In this document: positions 1 to 9,192 of the stretch, in pieces
How the letters are laid out: each line of letters opens with the position of its first letter
Numbering within the stretch: position 1 is the first letter of the stretch
DNA from: an uncultured Planctomycetaceae bacterium
GTDB taxonomy: Bacteria > Planctomycetota > Planctomycetia > Planctomycetales > Planctomycetaceae
Length of the DNA: 64,000 nt
Direction of reading: 5' to 3'
Assembly: GCA_937916515.1 (NCBI GenBank)
Contig: CALFSX010000091.1
Coordinates: 22,474-86,473, forward strand
Translations under genes and position numbers: made by a program
The notes under the pieces: generated by a model
Database searches by the model: none
Seen by the model: the letters and a program-made list of their open reading frames with translations, nothing else
What the model was told of the DNA's origin: nothing

Positions 1-187
1 ACTTTTTTCGACGACTTATGGCAGGGACCATGATACACGTTGAGTGAGGACTTCCGGGGAATGGTGCAGAGTGGACAAACTTTCGTCTGCAAGTCGCATC
101 GCGATTTGCGGCGCATGGGCAAATAAAGTTTCGTCGTTGCATTAGTTTAGTGACGACGAAACTTTTCAGCATGGATTGGCGAGCGAG

Positions 188-415
188 ATGGCCAGAGAAT
201 CATTCCTGTTAAGAACGGACCCGAAGGTTCTGGCGGCTTTGCGTCGCTGGGCGGATGACGAATTCCGCAGCGCGAACGCTCAATTGGATTTTCTGTTAAG
301 GAAGGCGTTGAAGGAAGCTGGAAGAAGTCCGTCGAAAGATGGTCAGGTCCCTGAAGTTGGCGGCAACGATCAGGTAGATTCCGACGGGAGTTCAGCGAGC
401 GGCGGCAGCGAATAG
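188..415 (+). CDS. Arc/MetJ-type ribbon-helix-helix small protein
   Basis: A 75-residue protein if the ATG at 188 is used; a TTG at 176 in the same frame would add four residues. The core (SFLLRTDP, then ALRRWADDEFRSANAQLDFL) matches the common short Arc-like family: a beta strand, a first helix and an R-S-x-N-A-Q turn leading into a second helix. Such proteins bind DNA as dimers and act as repressors or antitoxins. The last 30 residues are hydrophilic, rich in Ser, Gly and Asp, and probably disordered. No toxin gene is adjacent; the next gene is rpsB about 500 bases downstream. The DNA-binding role is inferred from the fold and no target is visible. Confidence 0.72.
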   Translation: MARESFLLRTDPKVLAALRRWADDEFRSANAQLDFLLRKALKEAGRSPSKDGQVPEVGGNDQVDSDGSSASGGSE

Positions 416-921
416 CCCTGTTTCGGTTCCGACGTTTCAGGAAGCACGGAAATGGCATAGGCAAACTGCAAATCGCTGTTTGGCTGATATCGCCCGCAAA
501 AAAGCAACAAACGCCGCCCGAGGCGGAAGATTCCGTGAGAAAACGTTGAGTTTTCGCCAGTTTTACGAAGGCAGCAGGGCCTGAATCTGCCGATGTCGGA
601 CAGACCATTGCATTGGCTTGTCAAACGGTGACGAAGAATCTGCAATGTTAAGACTGCGAAAGACGTAAATCCTTGCGGTATAACGGCAAACGGCATTTGA
701 CGCCCGGCTGACCTCTGGATATGCTCCGCCGCTTCGAAAGCCAACTTCGTGCGAAGTTGCCGGGATTAAATCTGCCTCCCGTCCAAAGTGTAGAGTGCTG
801 TTTGTTGGAGAACGAAAGCTCGAACTTCAACATTCACACAATTGTTCTGTTCAAACGCTATGTGACAAGGGCGTTTGAGGCGGCGGCTTGAAACAGCTGC
901 CAGCAATTACAGGAGATCAGC
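416..921. other. spacer upstream of rpsB
   Basis: This 506-base gap holds no convincing gene; the minus-strand open frames here overlap the gap and the gene before it and resemble no family. It must contain the rpsB promoter and leader. The only clear signal is the Shine-Dalgarno AGGAGA at 911-916, six bases before the rpsB ATG. I could not assign a known ribosomal-protein leader structure. Confidence 0.5.
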
Positions 922-1668
922 ATGGCTGAGATTGTCGTGAAAGAGATTCTGGAAGCCGGTGTACATTACGGACACCGTTCCAGCCGCTGGAACCCAAAAA
1001 TGCGTCCGTACATTTACGGTCGCAGAAATCAGATTCATATCATCGACATCAAGGAAACTGTCCGCGGCTTGATCCGTGCGAAGAAGTACTTGCTGAAGGT
1101 TGCAGCTCAGGGAAGCCTGATTCTGTTTGTCGGTACAAAGCGACAGGCGGCTGCTTCTTTGGAAGAACTGGCAACCGAATGCGGCATGCCATTCTGCACA
1201 GAACGATGGCTGGGTGGAACGCTGACAAACTTCCGAACTGTTCGCAGTCGCCTGAAGCGATTGGAAGAGCTGGAAGAGTTGCGAGAAACCGGCGAAATCG
1301 AAACTTACAGCAAGAAGATGCAGTCCACTCTGATGCGAGAGTATCGAAAGATCTATCGCAACCTGAACGGCATGCGAAACATGAATCGCCTGCCTGAGTG
1401 TCTTGTTGTGATCGACCCAGGCAAAGAAAAGAATGCCGTCCACGAAGCTCACCTGTTGGGTATCAAGGTTGTTGCCCTGATCGATACAGACGCTGACCCG
1501 GATGTTGTTGACCTGCCAATTCCAGGCAACGATGACAGTCTGCGTTCTATTCGTTTGATTACAGAGCACCTGACTGACGCCATCAAGCAGGGCAAGTCAA
1601 TGCGACCAAACGAGCCTAAGAAGTCAGATCCGGCGGATGAGCCAAAGCCAATCCCAACGATTCGCTAA
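922..1668 (+). CDS. rpsB: 30S ribosomal protein S2
   Basis: Structural protein of the small ribosomal subunit, needed for binding of S1 and for translation initiation. The 248-residue product has the S2 hallmarks: the start [14 protein letters not shown] (here [19 protein letters not shown]), [32 protein letters not shown] and the C-terminal [15 protein letters not shown] and [11 protein letters not shown] blocks. The length is normal for the family, and the last 25 residues are a polar tail. The ATG at 922 follows AGGAGA closely. The tsf gene follows on the same strand after 395 bases, the classical rpsB-tsf order but with an unusually long spacer. Assignment is secure. Confidence 0.98.
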   Translation: MAEIVVKEILEAGVHYGHRSSRWNPKMRPYIYGRRNQIHIIDIKETVRGLIRAKKYLLKVAAQGSLILFVGTKRQAAASLEELATECGMPFCTERWLGGTLTNFRTVRSRLKRLEELEELRETGEIETYSKKMQSTLMREYRKIYRNLNGMRNMNRLPECLVVIDPGKEKNAVHEAHLLGIKVVALIDTDADPDVVDLPIPGNDDSLRSIRLITEHLTDAIKQGKSMRPNEPKKSDPADEPKPIPTIR

Positions 1669-2063
1669 GTAACGGAAATCCAGATACCCGGTCTCAGTCT
1701 CTGCGGCCGGGTTTCTGACGTAATTTGCCGATCCTGTTGTTGTTTCAATCTGCTTGACCCAATTAACAAAACGTGTGGGTTTCCAGGAGTTTCAGCAGGA
1801 AACTTCCGTCAGTTGATCGGCTGGAAGAAACCGGGAACCGAACCGTGCGGTTTTGTGTCCTGAAGTGTTCCGGCGGACATCGTTGACTGCGAACTGTTCA
1901 ACCAACAGTGTGAAACTGGCAATTGAACGGATTCGACTTCAAAACGAACTGTCTTGGTTCGCCACAATAAACATCATTTTTAGATTTCATTGAACCCACT
2001 GTGGGTGAGGTTCAACTCGACGATCGGCGTAGGCTGATCGCCAAACTACAGGAGAGATGAGAG
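1669..2063 (+). promoter_or_regulatory. rpsB-tsf intercistronic region with hairpins
   Basis: The 395-base gap between rpsB and tsf has no gene. Just after the rpsB stop there is a stem at 1686-1693 pairing with 1705-1712 (ACCCGGTC with GGCCGGGT, one G-U pair) followed by TTTCT. It could be a weak terminator or attenuator that lowers tsf expression relative to rpsB. GGAGAG at 2051-2056 is the tsf ribosome-binding site. The AT-rich stretch at 1965-1990 may contain a tsf promoter, but no clear -35/-10 pair stands out. Confidence 0.45.
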
Positions 2064-2900
2064 ATGGCAGAAATTACGGCTGCTGCTGTTAAGGCGTTGC
2101 GTGAACGAACCGACCTTCCCATGATGGAGTGCAAGAAGGCACTTGTTGAAGCTGAAGGCGATGCGGAAAAGGCTGTTGAGATTCTTAAGCAGCAGTTCAA
2201 GAAAATTCAGGACAAACGCGCTGAGAATGCTACTGAAGAAGGTCGCATCTTTCTGGCCGTTAAGCCTGATGGTTCTGAAGCGGCTTTGGTTGAAGTTCAG
2301 TGCGAGTCTGCTCCTGTGGCAACCGGCGAAGCATTGCAGGCACTTGGTACAGCTATGGTGGACACTCTGCTGAATGGCGCTGGCGCTGATTCTCCGGAAG
2401 CGTTGATGAGCCAGACACCAGAAGGTGGTTCAGAAACTCTGCAGTCTATGTACGAATCGTTCGTGAACAAGATTCGTGAAAAGATCGTCGTTAACCGTGT
2501 TGTACGAATCAACGGACCTGTTGGTGGTTACATTCACCACGACTATAAGACGGGCGTTTTGTTTCAAGCGACTGGTACAGCCGCCAACACAGAAATTTTG
2601 CGAGACACAGCAATGCATATTGCTGCGTTGAATCCAACTTTCTGCTTTGAGTCGGAAATTGACGCTGCCGACGTTGCCGCAGAACGAACTCGACTGACTG
2701 AAGAAGCCAAGGCCAGTGGCAAGCCGGAAAACATCATCGAAAAAATCGTTGATGGTCAGATGACTCGCTACTACATGGAAAAGGGCGTACTGGTTCACCA
2801 GGCGTTCGCCAAGGATGACAAGAAGACTGTCGCCAAGGCTCTGTCAGAAGCCGGACTGGAAGCTGCTGGCTACATCCGTTGGCAGGTTGGTGTCGCCTAA
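2064..2900 (+). CDS. tsf: translation elongation factor Ts
   Basis: Guanine nucleotide exchange factor that releases GDP from EF-Tu. The 278-residue protein begins with a UBA-like N-terminal domain (ITAAAVKALRERTDLPMMEC, then KKALVEAEGD). The TDLPMMECKKAL stretch corresponds to the EF-Tu contact motif T-G-x-x-M-M-D-C-K-x-A-L. It continues through two core dimerisation subdomains (ALVEVQCES, YIHHDYKTGVL, MHIAALNP) to a C-terminal helix module. The ATG follows a GGAGAG site. The stop codon TAA at 2898-2900 is the first part of a dispersed repeat (element A, 2897-3031), so the repeat abuts the coding end exactly. A terminator follows at 3062-3095. Confidence 0.98.
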   Translation: MAEITAAAVKALRERTDLPMMECKKALVEAEGDAEKAVEILKQQFKKIQDKRAENATEEGRIFLAVKPDGSEAALVEVQCESAPVATGEALQALGTAMVDTLLNGAGADSPEALMSQTPEGGSETLQSMYESFVNKIREKIVVNRVVRINGPVGGYIHHDYKTGVLFQATGTAANTEILRDTAMHIAALNPTFCFESEIDAADVAAERTRLTEEAKASGKPENIIEKIVDGQMTRYYMEKGVLVHQAFAKDDKKTVAKALSEAGLEAAGYIRWQVGVA

Positions 2901-3031
2901 CAAGGGTTTTGCCCTTGACCTGGTGGCGTAGAATGCGGAAACGCGTGGAACGTTCGAACCGCCGAGCTGCTACTTTGTCGCTCTGGAAACTTGATTCAAT
3001 GTGAACATGTTTGGTTCGATAAGAAGTCTAA
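2897..3031 (+). repeat. dispersed element A/B chimera behind tsf
   Basis: Starts CCTAACAAGGG inside the tsf stop codon. Its left half matches element A: the hairpin CAAGGGTTTTGCCCTTG, then GTGGCGTAGAATGCGG and CGTTCGAACCGCC. Its right half (GAAACTTGATTCAATGTGAAC, ending AAGAAGTCTAAG) matches element B at 38770-38815 instead of the usual A tail. It is therefore a hybrid of two families. Confidence 0.85.
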
Positions 3032-3061
3032 GGCGTTTCTGATTTCAGCAGAAGAACCAAG

Positions 3062-3095
3062 CAGGCCGCTCGATAACGAGCGGCCTGTTTTTTTT
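3062..3095 (+). terminator. intrinsic terminator of rpsB-tsf
   Basis: Perfect 11-base-pair stem CAGGCCGCTCG / CGAGCGGCCTG with loop ATAA, followed by eight Ts (3088-3095). It lies 162 bases after the tsf stop and downstream of the repeat copy, so the repeat would be transcribed as part of the tsf 3' end. Confidence 0.92.
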
Positions 3096-3567
3096 GTGCG
3101 TTTGGCATGTCGCTCGCGCACGTCAAGCGAAGGCATACTTCACCACGCTCTGGCTGTCACTTTTGCAGAAGGCAGCAGTCGTATTCTTAAAGCCAACGGG
3201 GCAGAATTTTCTCGTCTTCCGCCGCCCGCTTTGAGGATTTCAAGGACCGACACGCCGGTCATAGACAATGTCAGTCGAAAAGCCCCATCACTGGATGGTA
3301 TCTCGGCATGCAAATGGGCATGCTTGTGGAACAGTCCCCCAATTTCATCCCAGCTTGTCAGCAATCAAATCCGCTCAGATTGAACGTGCCGCAGACGCTC
3401 GCAACATTGTCGATATTCAGGTGTCGCTACACTTTGCACCAACTGAGTCGTAGAGTAGCTCTGAATAAATAGAAGGGTGTCCCGGATGCCCCACCCACGT
3501 TGTCGTTGACCGTATTAAATGGCAACCGAGACTTTGGTGATCATTCAGGTTCAAGGGACGGAATAAG
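3096..3567. other. non-coding spacer
   Basis: About 470 bases after the tsf terminator. Open frames on both strands here lack family features and ribosome-binding sites, and I see no gene, RNA or repeat in it. Confidence 0.45.
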
Positions 3568-3570
3568 GTG

Positions 3571-4332
3571 ATGCCACACATGCCATCCGGCTCAGACGAA
3601 CGACGGTCACAGCAACGGCGAGTTTTGCTCTGGTCCGTTCTGACGACGATTCTGTTACTACCGCTTTCGAATGCAATGTTCCTGAAGATCTTCGATGGCG
3701 GAAGTTCGGAGCTGAACGCCGTGATGTTTCTGCCTGTTCTGGCCTTTTACTATCAGGGATTTCTGACAGGGCTGATCATCGATACCTGCCTGATCGGCTG
3801 TACGTTCTTTCCGATCAACTTCGTCGTGCGGCGGATCTTCGAACGTCGTCACTTGAGCAGTGTAAATATTGAATCACATGAGTGCGTTGTCGAAACGCGT
3901 GCGCCATTATCCGTACGAATGCTGGCGATTGTTGACTTCCTCGTTGCGGTCATCATTGCGATCTCGGCGATCGACCGCCCTTTCGTAAGTCTCGCCGTGC
4001 TGGTACTTACGGGGCCGGTTGTGTTCGGAATATTCAACGTTAAACCATGGGGCTGGTGGGCCGGGATGATTTTTCACGGGCTGATTGTGATTGGTGTTCT
4101 GGTGGCTTATGCCGTTGCCATGTTTTTTCTCATTCAGGATTTTGGCAAACCAACCGGGCATATGGAGCTGATTTCCTCAAAAGCCTTTGCCGTCATGCTG
4201 ACCATTTTGGTGGTGATCATTGAGATGATCGCTGTTGTTCCGCTGTTTGTTCTGACGCGAAACAAAACGCGACAATGTTTTTTATCAGGTCACGCTGTGG
4301 CCCCTCCAGCTCCAACTCTTGAAGACAGGTGA
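3571..4332 (+). CDS. multi-pass membrane protein, unknown function
   Basis: 253 residues from the ATG at 3571; a GTG at 3568 is equally possible. AAGG lies just before. After a charged, soluble N-terminus of about 16 residues (DERRSQQRR) come roughly six hydrophobic segments: near residues 17-37, 50-85, 114-135, 138-160, 165-190 and 210-235. A short charged loop with RRIFERRH follows the second. No family motif is recognised. It is followed after three bases by another membrane protein at 4336, so the two are probably co-transcribed and may form a complex. Function unknown. Confidence 0.75.
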   Translation: MPHMPSGSDERRSQQRRVLLWSVLTTILLLPLSNAMFLKIFDGGSSELNAVMFLPVLAFYYQGFLTGLIIDTCLIGCTFFPINFVVRRIFERRHLSSVNIESHECVVETRAPLSVRMLAIVDFLVAVIIAISAIDRPFVSLAVLVLTGPVVFGIFNVKPWGWWAGMIFHGLIVIGVLVAYAVAMFFLIQDFGKPTGHMELISSKAFAVMLTILVVIIEMIAVVPLFVLTRNKTRQCFLSGHAVAPPAPTLEDR

Positions 4333-4335
4333 ACG

Positions 4336-4767
4336 ATGCCTCCCGAAGAACAGGTTCAACAAGTTTCCGTATTCGTCTTCCTTCTTCGCGGAGCAGGGAT
4401 GCCACTGATGGCCTGGATACTGGGGTTTGGTGTGGTGTTTTTAATCTGGGGATTCATCAACGTAGTACGTGAACGTAGCCCGGGACTGATCTTCGCTCAG
4501 TCGATCCTATCGCTGACGCCTGCGATCTTTGCCGCAATCGCAATTTACTCAGCCGCCGGTGAATTCACGACCATGGCAACGTCAGCGGATCCACCAAAAC
4601 CTGCCGACATCGCCCGAGTCATCAGTTATGCCATGTCATGCGGGTTCTTTGGAATCATCACAACGGTTCCTGCTGTCCTTCTGGGCCTAGTGGCGTTCCG
4701 AAAATCGGCGGCCCGATTGGCGGAACATGCAAACCTGGGATGTGAGTCAGATTTGACTCGAACATAG
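4336..4767 (+). CDS. small membrane protein, possibly MotA/TolQ-like
   Basis: 143 residues. The ATG follows the previous stop by three bases with ACAGGTGA upstream, which argues for translational coupling. There are three predicted membrane segments (about residues 22-43, 51-70 and 93-120), with a short acidic/proline loop (TSADPPKPADIAR) between the second and third. The layout, with GMPLMAWILGFGVVFLIWGF at the start and an ISYAMSCGFFGIITTVPAVL segment near the end, resembles single-unit MotA/TolQ/ExbB proton-channel proteins. The resemblance is weak and no partner (ExbD/MotB) is present, so the call is tentative. It clearly pairs with the upstream membrane protein. Confidence 0.68.
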   Translation: MPPEEQVQQVSVFVFLLRGAGMPLMAWILGFGVVFLIWGFINVVRERSPGLIFAQSILSLTPAIFAAIAIYSAAGEFTTMATSADPPKPADIARVISYAMSCGFFGIITTVPAVLLGLVAFRKSAARLAEHANLGCESDLTRT

Positions 4768-4824
4768 ACTCGATTCACGATGACAAGTACAGAAACCTGA
4801 ACAACAGAATTACAGCAAGCTTCG

Positions 4825-4957
4825 GAACCTTACTCAAAATGAAGCGAGCACTGTGCGCGCATGGTTCTCGTAGCGACAACGGAGCGGCTTGGCGATCAGA
4901 ACTATCCACGTCTTGCCGCTATCCACGCCACAGGGGCAAGGGCGAAGCCCTTGTTGG
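4825..4957 (-). repeat. dispersed element A copy
   Basis: Minus orientation. It runs from TTACTCAAAATGAAGCGAGC (tail) through GTGCGCGCATGG, TAGCGACAACGGAGCGGC and CCACAGGGGCAAGGGC to the palindrome CAAGGGCGAAGCCCTTG and ends TTGTTGGG. The head lies 54 bases before the start of the gene at 5011. A long open frame crosses the repeat, giving the peptide [12 protein letters not shown] that recurs at other copies; it is a translation of the repeat and not part of the gene. Confidence 0.9.
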
Positions 4958-5010
4958 GCAGCGTTGGCCGTACTCGGACTAGTCATACAGTGAGGGATTA
5001 CCGGACTGCT

Positions 5011-5736
5011 ATGAATGACGATCTGCATTCCTCCAATGAGCAAGACGACTCGGCTGAACGGCCGAATGCCGTCATACATTCGCCGGCAGGAGTTGGGAAC
5101 AGCTTCATCGATTTGTTGAGCATCCAGCTGCGCCGATTTCTTCGAGCACTCTTGTTTATCGTTGTTGGAACCGTTAGCGGCGTCCTTGTTGGATTCGGGG
5201 CATTTCTGGTGCTGCAAGCGGTATGGGAAATGCTTTTTACCTGGCAAACTCCGACCCCGGTACGACCACGAGGCGGTGACCCAATCGATCGTTGGGCGCG
5301 TGGTTATGTCATGATGTTTTACTGCTGTATCGTCACAGCGCCTTTTGCAGCAGTCGGATTGTGGCTGGGTGTTCGAGTCGCGTTTCTGGGGCCCGTGAGT
5401 CTTCGGCAGCTGTTTCAGGAAATCGGCATATTGCGACAACGTTGTGTGGCACTTGTTTTTTCCGCAAGTCAACTTTGGGGCCGCTTCAGTCTTCTGCTGG
5501 CCGTGGCATTCTGGCCCGTCGCTTTTGGGGGACTGTCGAGCCTGGGATCTCGTGACAGCCCCGCAGGTTTGTGCGTGGTTTTGTTTTTCACAATCGCTGC
5601 GTCCACCGCGTGCGGTGCAAAAGGGCTGACGTCGCACCCCCGACGCATCGCCATCACAGGATTGGTTCTATCCGGCATGAACGCAGCCGTGTTAAGTCGC
5701 TTTCTTTATCAAATCGGTCTGGAGCGACCGCTGTGA
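5011..5736 (+). CDS. membrane protein, unknown function
   Basis: 241 residues if it starts at the ATG at 5011 (MNDDLHSSNEQDDSAE). The frame stays open upstream, but only through the repeat. The N-terminus of about 45 residues is acidic and soluble. Hydrophobic segments follow near residues 47-75, 97-125, 157-180, 187-203 and 210-230. Between the first two lies a proline/arginine-rich loop (QTPTPVRPRGGDPIDRW). No catalytic or binding motif is recognised. It is the third membrane protein in a row on this strand, but the repeat between it and 4336-4767 suggests separate transcription. Confidence 0.7.
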   Translation: MNDDLHSSNEQDDSAERPNAVIHSPAGVGNSFIDLLSIQLRRFLRALLFIVVGTVSGVLVGFGAFLVLQAVWEMLFTWQTPTPVRPRGGDPIDRWARGYVMMFYCCIVTAPFAAVGLWLGVRVAFLGPVSLRQLFQEIGILRQRCVALVFSASQLWGRFSLLLAVAFWPVAFGGLSSLGSRDSPAGLCVVLFFTIAASTACGAKGLTSHPRRIAITGLVLSGMNAAVLSRFLYQIGLERPL

Positions 5737-5918
5737 AGACGAGTTCGCACGTCAGCATTTTTAACGATCGGAACTTTGGATGCCGGATGTTTGCGTGAGA
5801 TGTTTGCGTGAGATGTGTAAGTGATTCGCAAGGCAGAAGAAAAAAACGTAATTCAGCGGTTGTGATCCCGCTGAATTCATTATGTGGTCGGAAATCGAGG
5901 CAAGTTTGGAGTGAAATT

Positions 5919-8195
5919 ATGTCCGTAAGTCTGTCAGCAGCCCTGCCGAGTTACAGTTCAAGTCGGCTGCTGATGTCTACCCTCGCGAAGGTGACTATCG
6001 GATTTGTGCTGCTGACTGGTTGCAATTCCGAAACAGCCACAGTCAATGCCGAAGCGACAGCCACGGTAACAGATGATCCAAAGACCAATGCTGAACCGCA
6101 GCATGACGGGAAGTCTGTTGCGGAGTGGATCAAGCTGTTGGAAAATGGTTCCCCCGTGGAGCACGTGCAGGCAGTAGAGGCGCTGGCCATCCTGGAGCGG
6201 CAATCTGAGGCTGCCTGGCGGAAACTGCTTGACACTCTTCCATCTCCTGAAGATCCGCTAGCTGATTTGCATTACACGGGGATGAGGTATGTTGCACAGC
6301 CGGGCAGTGACGCGCTGCTGAACCGGCTGCGAACAGTTGACGGCAATGCATTTCTGATGATCTGCAGGATTCTGGATGCGGCGCCTCGCCTTTTGGCTAT
6401 TGATCCAGAGCTTCTGCATAAGTCATGTGCGGCGATGGAATTTCAGAATGGTCACGGCGCATCCACCATTTCCAGTTTCCTGTTACATACGCAAACAGAG
6501 CACAGCTTGATGCGAACTGAGGTCAGGCGAATTTACAGCAGCGAGCTTCCGCAGGTACGACGCGTCTGTCTGCAGATTCTCGGAAGTCTCGACAACGCGA
6601 ACGAATCGCTGGCGACGTTTTCCGCAGCCACAGACGACAAAGATCAAAGCGTTCGACTGGAAGCGGTGTTGAGTTTGCTGAAGGTATACAAGCAGGCACC
6701 GAACGCCAAAGCTGTCGTGCTGCTGCTTAAGTTGCTGCAGGACCCCGATGTTGTGGTCAGTTGTCTGCGCTGCATGCCGTTGGACAGTGCGGTGCCGCGA
6801 ATCAAGTCACTGAAAAAGCTCTCGTCAGTCTCGCCTCGCGCCTGGCTGACACCCCATCGGATGCATCTCAACTCGCTCTGCGCGCCATGGGAACCATGGG
6901 CAAAACAACTTCAGCCGTCATTCAACAGCTATTGCCATTACTGGATCAGGCAAAGCTTATGAACGTCTCAAATCGCAGTGATGCGGTCATTGAAACGCTG
7001 GCGAAAATGGGAGCTTCTGCCACCGCGCCGTTGGTGGCTGCCGCAACAGATCCGGACTTCTCAGGAAGAGTGGGGGCGTTGCGAGCGTTGCAAATGATCG
7101 GCGCGGACGTCGATGATGTGGCCGCCGTGCAATTGCAGCCACTGCTGAAGGATGACAATTCCGACATTCGCGTTGGAGCCGCGATGGCCTTGGCACACAT
7201 CAGGGGACCGAAAGCTGTGGATGCAGCCCTCATCCTGATCCGGCAGTCCCACGAATCCGGAACCGACGGAAGTATGGCAGAAGACGCATTGGTCCGGATT
7301 GGCGAACCAACGATTGAATTTCTCAAGGCAGAGCTGAAAAACAATCGGAGCGGTTCTCGTCCCGCATGCAGCGTGCTCGCCCGTTTGGGTTCGCCCGGTG
7401 TGCCGGTACTGATCGACGCTGTCTCCAACGGGCCGGGCCGCTATCAGGCAATAACATATTTGAGTGGTGTCAGAGGACCAGATGCAGAAGCGGCGGTGCC
7501 GGTTCATCAGTCAGCTGAAAGGTAAGTACACTCGAACCGTTGCGGCGGAGATACTGTCACGCATCGGCCCGGACGCGATCGAGGCTGCTCCCGCGTTTCG
7601 GGATGGTCTGCAAACAGTTGTGACCGATATGACTGACGATGCGTTTCAAATGGCCTGCGCGGCGGGATTGGTCAGAATTGCAGCGACAGAAGCGGATGTG
7701 GAACTGGGGGTTGAGGTCATCAAATCCGCGTTGAATTCAGCCGATGAGTCGCCGGGGCGATTGGGGCAAAGACGTTATCAGGCATACGCGGTGCTAAACC
7801 AACTTGGCCCGAGGGCAGAACGATTCATCCCCGAACTGATTGCCGGACTCGCCGATGCATTGGGGAATTACGCTGTTCAGATATTGCCCAGCATGAATCC
7901 TGCGGCAGTGCCGGCTTTGAATCAGGCGTTGGATTCGGATCAGGAAATTTCTGTCACGCGTGCCGCATCCTGTCTGGGAAAAATGAAGGCTGAATCGGGC
8001 AAAGCGATTCCAAAACTGGAAGCCGCGTGGGGCAGAGTCACGTCGGACTGGGCGAAGCAGGCGGTCATGTCTGCGGCCATGCACATAGATCCGGAGTCAG
8101 GTCTGAGTATCGCGGGCAAACAGCAAGCGGAGTTGGAGAGTGTCCGGTATTTGGCCAGGCAGCACATTGCACGGATAAATTACGTCGAAAACTAA
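5919..8195 (+). pseudogene. HEAT-repeat lipoprotein split by two frameshifts
   Basis: One HEAT-repeat protein is spread over three reading frames: 5919-6760, about 6761-7500 and about 7500-8195. The start chosen is the ATG at 5919 behind TTGGAG. The product has a lipoprotein signal (VTIGFVLLTGC, Cys35), then a polar linker, then many helical repeats of the type VRLEAVLSLLKV, SDAVIETLAKMG, VGALRALQMIG, VGAAMALAHIRG and AAEILSRIGPDA. The first break (near 6750-6765) acts as a loss of one base; the second (near 7498-7503, GCCGGTTC) acts as a gain of one base, so the frame is restored. Outside the breaks the coding pattern is intact, which points to recent decay or sequencing indels. HEAT proteins serve as protein-binding scaffolds; the partner is unknown. 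Confidence 0.8.
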
Positions 8196-8200
8196 AAGAA

Positions 8201-8419
8201 ATGTCGCAAACGTATTACTTCATCGTTCTGCCATGCTTGACAATTTGTGGAACGATAATGGGTGGACTTGTTGGAATGATGAAGCGATAACGAGGTCAAA
8301 TTCCTACACCAAGAGGTTCTTTTTGATCGACTTGGCGGTGATCTATTCCATATCACTGACGAGAGAAAAATTCGACTCCATATTGCCATCTGTATCTCCG
8401 GAAATTGTTGCGAAAGATA
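8201..8419 (+). pseudogene. possible broken small membrane protein
   Basis: Six bases after the HEAT gene a 29-codon frame (8201-8290, MSQTYYFIVLPCLTICGTIM then GGLVGMMKR) encodes one membrane helix. One base out of frame, the sequence continues as a plausible coding stretch (NEVKFLHQEVLFDRLGGDLF, then HITDERKIRLHIAI) to a stop near 8419. A single-base indel near 8290 would join them into a protein of about 70 residues. This fits the other frame breaks in the region, but each piece is short and I cannot exclude chance. Confidence 0.35.
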
Positions 8420-8473
8420 ACAGGAGCAGGCATCCGCACGGTGCCGCGCGAGTTGAAAACGAAAGAATGCATA

Positions 8474-9192
8474 GTGACCGAAACTTCCGATCCGGAACAG
8501 AAAAATGCCCAACACGCCGCCAACGTCGCTGGCTGCGTCGGTGCCATGCTGGCTCATCCAGTTGCTATGGCATTGGCCTTTGCACATGGTTTTATTTACG
8601 GCGCAACTCCCATGGTGCACGGCCCGGCGCCGGCGTCCGGACTGAACGGTGGAGCAATGGCGGCTAAGCAGTTGCTCGTCTTCTATTTTTTTCGTTTGGC
8701 ATTCTTCCGCTGGCAATTTCCGGTATTGGACTTTGGTTCGGCTACTGGCTGAATGAAGTTTTTGGAGGACGCCATCCAGCCGTTAAGAAATTATTATCGA
8801 CACAGCCATCGTCCGGGTGGACGATCGCGGCATGGGCATCTGGTACTTACCTTGCGGCATATGCCGCAGGCCTGGCGTTGCACTGGTTACTGCGATTCAC
8901 TCGCTATCCCATCGACGAGCATACAATTGGCCGCGTGACGCTTATGTATCTGGTTTGGTATGCTGTTATCTGGGGAGGCGGAGCAGTGTTCGCGTATTTC
9001 CGACATCACTCACTACGACTGTCGCTATGGCTGATTGCGATCGCGTTTCTTATACGTCTGATTCAGCCTTGGACACATTTGCCTCCGTACAGCCTGCATG
9101 CTGTCGCGGTGTGTATTCTGGTCTATGCGATCGTGACGAAACGTGTAATGCGGCCAGAGAAACAAGCTCAGAATCCCACAGCAAACCAGTAA
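8474..9192 (+). pseudogene. membrane protein broken at a T7 homopolymer
   Basis: The frame from the GTG at 8474 reads VTETSDPEQKNAQHAANVAG, then a membrane segment (AMLAHPVAMALAFAHGFIYG), and runs to AAKQLLVFYFF. At the run of seven Ts (8686-8692) the sense continues in the next frame as SFGILPLAISGIGLWFGYWL, then HWLLRFTRYPIDEHTIGR and three more hydrophobic segments to the stop at 9192. Joined, this is a protein of roughly 240 residues with five or six membrane helices. A one-base slip in a homopolymer is a typical sequencing error or phase-variation site. No family is recognised. Confidence 0.6.

Noticed and set aside
147..744. Minus-strand open frames around the first gene
   Set aside because: No family features, no ribosome-binding sites, and they overlap the ribbon-helix-helix gene on the other strand.
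4861..5010. N-terminal extension of the gene at 5011 through the repeat ([12 protein letters not shown] peptide)
   Set aside because: The same peptide arises at 36209, 62357 (minus) and 63552 (minus) because the repeat lacks stops in that frame; it is translated repeat DNA, not a protein domain.
4834..5637. Long minus-strand open frame (267 codons)
   Set aside because: It is opposite a membrane-protein gene with clear hydrophobic pattern; the frame is rich in Arg, Gln and Cys as expected for an antisense shadow.
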